From Simmondsia chinensis (taxonomy: Eukaryota > Streptophyta > Magnoliopsida > Caryophyllales > Simmondsiaceae): a stretch of DNA of 64,000 bases. Position 1 is the first letter of the stretch, and each line of letters opens with the position of its first letter. The position numbers were made by a program, and so were the translations under genes. This document shows, piece by piece, positions 59,049 to 64,000 of this stretch. Location of the stretch: the NCBI GenBank assembly GCA_018398585.1, contig JAGTTD010000005.1, positions 13,381,355 through 13,445,354 on the forward strand. The letters run 5' to 3'. The notes beneath the pieces were generated by a model. The model was not told the DNA's origin and did not search any database. It saw nothing but the letters and a program-made list of their open reading frames with translations.

Positions 59049-60360
59049 GAAAATAAAGGAAAACAATTTTTTTTTCATTGTTTGGAAGTCAAGGAAAAAA
59101 TATGTTTTCAATTGATCAAAGTTCTTTCCCCTTTATTTGGTTGATAGAAAATGAAATGAAAAAATTAATTATTGTCTAACTTAATAAGTTATATTTACTT
59201 TATATCGTTTAAGCTATGTAATATTTCTGTAACCTTTCTTCATATTTTTACGTTAGAAATTTGTAATTTAGGCACCCGGAGTTTAATTATCACCTATGTA
59301 CATGACATTTTAATATATATAATTAGAGATCTTGAGGTTTAAAAATTTCAGATAAAATTTAGTTATGGTACATGAGTTTAAAATATTTTTAAATATATTG
59401 ATATTTTTTTAGTATATTAAATATTTTTGAAATATATGAACTTTTTTAAATATTTTTTAAAAAAAAAATAAATTTGATTAATATTTGAAATATTCTTAAG
59501 GATTTAAATTTTTTTAAATTTTGAAAATATTATAAATGTAACGAAGTTTATCACTTAGGTACTCTGAAGTTTGAACATTTATCATTTAAGTATCATGATA
59601 TTTTAATACATACAATAAGATACCCGATCTTTCAAAATTTTATCCCTTGAGAACCGTATGCCGGAATGTTGATGTCGTAAATGATTACAACAATGCATAC
59701 GAGTTATATCATTGTTATCAACGAAAATCTAGCAAACTATGAAAAAGATTTACTGAACTAAGACAAAAGATATGTATATATTGGCAAAATAATGCATCAT
59801 ATTAGCATTTTACGACAAAAATTCGGACCTTGTTAATTAAACATGAAGCAAAGTTCAAGTCTAATACCTAGGGGTTAAGATGGCCTAGGCCGATAATAAA
59901 TTTTTTTTTTCCCATTTTCCTTTCCATTTTAAGCGGAAAATTGTTTTCCTCAAATTCAATTGTAAAATTTTAAAATTTTTAATTGGATTTTTTTTCCTTC
60001 ATGTTATCCGTGTACTCCAAGCACCGAAAAATGACTTTCCTTCAAGTTTTTTTCTTTGTCAACATTTTCTCCGCTCCAAAATGGACCCTCAATGCTTTTT
60101 AATTTCCATACGAAAACACAATCTGGCATGCAAACACTTAAGATGAACTATAATACTTGCGTTTTGATCATACGCCTTCACTCGTCATAACATAAATACA
60201 AGTTTCTCATACAAAAGATTGCAAACTTTCTCAATGTTAGGCATCTGGCCATAGAACCTTTTAGCGTAATAGCCTAAGGCTCTATGCTTCACATTGGGGT
60301 CAAATTCCCTGGGAGAGTATGAGAATGGAGCTTGACCTTAATTAGGGATTAGGCGCTTTG
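59049..60360. other. AT-rich DNA, no gene seen
   Basis: Stop-rich. 59,920-60,090 includes AATGACTTTCCTTCAAG and TCCAAAATGGACCCTCAAT, which may be the far end of an element whose near end is at 53,829 and which the Gypsy entered. 59,220-59,650 has repeated AGTTT..ATCATTTAAGTA phrases. Confidence 0.35.
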
Positions 60361-60369
60361 CACTCTCGA

Positions 60370-60590
60370 CCTATTTCTACCAATTATTATGACTTTGTTT
60401 AATCTACTCAATTTGTTCATTCTACTCCACTTTTTACTCGAAATTATTTCTACCAATTATAATGCCATTAGACACGTAACAAGATCCATTTTTTATGTAA
60501 TTGATAAACTCCACCGGGTCTTTTAGGCCCGCCCCCAAGAGTTGGTATACCTAAGATCCACATAGAAGCATAAATGGATTTCATCCTAAA
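60370..60590 (+). repeat. Dispersed non-coding repeat, copy 2
   Basis: Second copy of the 51,960-52,210 repeat, in the same orientation, with an internal duplication of ATTTCTACCAATTATNATG. It lies next to the 3' end of the minus-strand Copia element. Confidence 0.55.
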
Positions 60591-60639
60591 GAAGGAAAGT
60601 GTACCTTCTCAAGGAATATGGAAAGCTATATATATTAAT

Positions 60640-63600
60640 AGTCCCAAATCTGAATGGGGGAACCCGATGGGGGAACGCACAGAGAGATTGCAATGAAGCT
60701 CTCAAAAGCGAGAGGATGATAATCCCTTGGTAAAAATGTCTGCAATCTATGTGATTGTGAAGGGATATCGAACTACAACATCACCAACAACATCTTTTCA
60801 CAAACAAAAGTAGAAATCCACCTTAAGATGCTTTATACAACGATGTAGTACAGGGTTGGCAGACAAGTAAGAAGCACTAATATTGTCACAAACGGCAGCA
60901 ATGGGAGCATATAGGAAAACACCAAGCTTCATGAGCAGTTGGCGCAACCAATAGGTCCCGACAAAAACATGGGCCACATAACAGTACTCAGACTCAATGC
61001 CAGATAAACCAATAGTGTGCTGCTTCTGAGCACTCCAGGAAAACAAATTCATCCTAAGAAAGATAGCATAACCTAATCCCATCAGAACTAAAGAGGGCGA
61101 ACAACAATGTAGGAAATTAAAGAAGACAACGAACAAGGATGAAGATAAAGACTAAGATTCAGGGTACCTTTGAGGTACTGATAGATGCAATTCACTAAGT
61201 GCAAATGAAGTACAGTAGGATAAGGCATAAACTAACTCACCTCACTAAAAACAAATAAGCAATTTTCAGTTTGGTCATAGTCAAGTATTAAAGTGCTCCA
61301 ACCATATTGCGATATGCGGTAGGTGTCCAAAAGAGGGAATCCATTAGTTAGACTTGTAAGGACTTAGCTAGTAAAGGAGTACTAACATTGTTAACCTCAT
61401 GCAAGGAAAATTAAACCAAAAGATCCTCCCTATACTTTTTCTTACATAGATGAAAACCATATGAAGTGTGAGTGTCCTCTACTCCTAGAAAATAATGAAG
61501 TGACCTAGATTTGTCATGACAAATGTGGCAGCAAGTTTCTCTATAAAGGAGGACAAAAATACATCATTGCTCCCAATTAACGTAATATCATCAACATATA
61601 ACAATAATATCAGAATGCCATGAGAAGATGTTAGAATAAACAAAGAAGAATCAGTCTAAGAAGAGAAGAAACCCATTCCATGAAAAAATGAACTAAGCCT
61701 CTGAGTCCAAGCCTTCCGAGCTTGCTTAAGACCATATCAGGGGCGAAAAAGTTTACAAACATGATTAGGAAAATCAAGATGAATAAAACCCAGAGGTTGT
61801 TTCATATATACTTCCTTAGACAAGTAGATGTTAAAAAATACATTTTTAATATCAAGTTAAATAATAAGCTAATTATAAGAAAGAGAAATGCAAAGAATGA
61901 GACAAATATTAGGAGGTTAAACCACAGGGTCAAATGTCTCAGTGAAATCCAAACCAACATGTTGCTGATACCCTTGTGCCATAAGACTCACTTTATTGCG
62001 CCTAAGCTTACCGTCAGCATAAAAATTCCTTTTATAAAACCCAGTTACAACCCAACACATTGTGAGATGAATAAGAAAGAACGATTTTCATGGTACCATT
62101 TAGTGCTAAAGCTTGATACTCTTCAAGTGTGGCTGCATGCCAATTCAGATCCTCACTTCCTTGAGTATAGGTAGTTGGATTAGCAGATATGGTTTGATGA
62201 GACAAGGAAAAAATGTGCTTAGGTTTGCGAATACTGGTTTTAAGACGGGTGATCATAGGATAAGAATTACACACAGAGGTACCGGGAAAAACCAGAGACT
62301 CGGGGGTAGTGGGAGGCAGAGCCGCAGACCCGGTGCAGACACAATTGGGAAACACCGAGGTAGTCTTTGTAACACTATTACCCGGGTTGACACTGCAGTG
62401 GACAATATTATCAACCTCGTTTACAATGCTGCGACTTGCAGTAGGTCGGAGTAATCAAGAAGGAGGGGCCGGGTGAGTAACGAGCATGTCATTGACATGA
62501 TCAAGAGGGGAAAAACTAAAGACCAAAGGAAAATATACTAGGGCACTTGTGGTGGCAGAGCTCCGCGACATAGAAGAGGAAAGACTTGAATGTGGAAAAG
62601 AAAATTCATTGAAGACAACATGACGACTCTTATAAGCTCGACTAGGACTTGGATCCAAACAATGGTACCCACTATAATGAAGACCATACCCAATTAAAAC
62701 ACACTTTTTAGACCGTGGATAAAACTTGGTTGGAGACAAGAGGAGATATGTTAGAATACCACTTATGCCCAAACACACAAAAGAAACAGTAATCAAGAAC
62801 TCTGTGAGACAGCAGTTCATAGGGAGAGTGGTTACTAAGGAGGCATTGAGGAATATGATTAATTAAGAAAATCGAGTTATGTGCAGCATCAACCTAAGAT
62901 TTGGGAGGCATATAAGCATTAAGGAGCATACTATGAGCCATTTCACTTACATGGCGATGTTTGCACTCTGCCACTCCATTTTGTTTAGGAGTGTTAGGGC
63001 AAGACATATAAAAATGAATGCCATGCTCCACGAAGTAATCATGAAAAAGGATCAGAATCAAATTCCTTACCCCAATTCCTTTGAAAAATGAGAATTTTGC
63101 ATTGCAAAAGAGTCTTAGCCCGAGCTTTGAAAGTTTTGAAATGAGTGAAGACCTCAGACTTGTATTTCATCTGAAATGACCACTTATTCTGAAAATAATC
63201 ATCCAAGTAAATAACCCAATACTGATATCCATGAGTTGAAACGTCAACAGAAGAACCCACATCAGAATGTATTGAGAATAAAGGTTCAGTAGTACGAAAT
63301 GGAAAATGGCGTGATTTGCCTAAATGAAAGTCTGAACAAAAAGACAAAGACTTTGAAATCGAAACAAGTTTCCTATTGGAAAGTGTAGACAAATCCCTAG
63401 ATTTAGGGTGGCCGAGATGGCGATGAAGTAGATCTAAAGAGATGAGTGCAAACACCAAACAAGTACGTACGGGATAAAGTGAGTCCTTTGTATTAGCTTG
63501 GAGTATCATGGTCCCTGTGGGATTGTTCTTAATGAATAGAAGAAGCATCAAAGTTAATATAACAATTATTGTCAACACATAACCGACAAATAGAGAAATG

Positions 63601-64000
63601 ATTATAGGATAAGGGGGGAACATGTATAACGTCACGTAATTTTTAGGGTTTTCTATGGGGTTTTTAAATATGCAAAACCAACATGAGCTATATCAAGTCA
63701 CCGCTACCAACTATAACCCTTTTAGAACCTAAATATGGAAATAAATTGCAAAACATACCTTCATTGGGAATCATGTGTGAAGTAGCACCTGAATCAAGAT
63801 GCTAGGCATAATCAACTCCCTCACCAAAGAGCATAGCAGAGAAGGAATGAGGGACATCATTAGCAGTGTAGGCATAATTAAAGCGATTGTGGCATTGTAA
63901 GGTTGTATGACTAGATAAGAAGGAAATCTGACAAACATCACGAGAAGTACCGGGAATGCCATCTTGACTTAAGGGATGCAAAGGGAGCTGAGGAGCAATA
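60640..64000 (-). pseudogene. Decayed Ty1/Copia element, continues past the window
   Basis: On -, right to left: protease (HLDSGATSHMIPNEG, about 63,810); pre-integrase LLHRHLGHPKSRDLSTLSNR (63,430); integrase SIHSDVGSSVDVSTHGYQYW and VIYLDDYFQNKWSFQ (63,280-63,160), then KKCVLIGYGLHYSGYHCLDP (62,700); RT start LEEYQALALNGTMKIV (62,110), LLLYVDDITLIGSNDVFLSS (about 61,590); RNase H WSAQKQHTIGLSGIESEYCY (61,040) and IADIFTKGLSSSRF (about 60,740). Gag lies beyond 64,000. Frameshifts and stops break every domain. The stretch between RT and RNase H is shortened. Confidence 0.75.

Overview
This window is nuclear DNA of a flowering plant, most likely a eudicot. The evidence is one intact intron-bearing GATA transcription factor gene of the plant GATA8 type, several families of plant LTR retrotransposons (two with initiator-Met primer sites), a 5S-rRNA-headed SINE, Tourist-like MITEs and a small plastid-derived insert. 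The species cannot be named from the sequence. Everything outside the GATA gene is transposon-derived or AT-rich non-coding DNA, and nothing here is prokaryotic or operon-like.

Region 1 (1-18,075) is the most unusual part. It looks like a very large Mutator-like element (roughly 2,190-18,075) abutting the right arm of a second copy (1-2,185). Its terminal inverted repeats are about 3 kb long. They are almost entirely tandem arrays of an 83-92 bp unit built around a near-perfect 19-bp palindrome, ATCATACACnGTGTATGAT. Two genes point inward from mirrored end modules, as in maize MuDR. On the left (+) is a broken gene that may be the N-terminal part of a transposase. On the right (-) is a multi-exon DUF1985 / Ulp1-like cysteine protease gene of the kind carried by Kaonashi/CUMULE elements, now degenerate. 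Both genes have a 5'-UTR intron filled with the same repeat unit. The left gene is cut off where an array of inverted orientation begins. A plastid trnI-GAU fragment sits inside the left arm.

Region 2 (18,076-33,460) is a retrotransposon graveyard. It holds a solo LTR, a LINE 3' fragment, a decayed Ty3/Gypsy element (-) with its 5' LTR, a Ty1/Copia element (+) split by a related LTR that itself carries an inserted LTR with a GC-rich 57-bp minisatellite, and a 5S-derived SINE with an 18-bp target duplication.

Region 3 (33,460-44,440) is AT-rich DNA. It contains a structurally complete but inactive chromodomain Gypsy element (36,392-41,864, AAATC duplication), two adjacent related MITEs, and a GAGCTCG-rich low-complexity tract.

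Region 4 (44,440-50,900) is the GATA8-like gene. It has a CT-rich leader, probable leader introns, two coding exons (80 + 259 residues) and one type-IVb zinc finger.

Region 5 (50,900-64,000) returns to retrotransposons. It holds LTR and RT/RNase H pieces of Copia, a second complete Gypsy element (-) at 53,893-59,048, and a decayed Copia element (-) running off the right edge.

The window therefore shows one host gene in a repeat-dominated neighbourhood, and an unusual MULE whose structure (mirrored satellite TIRs, repeat-stuffed leader introns, convergent genes) is the best candidate for something not previously described.
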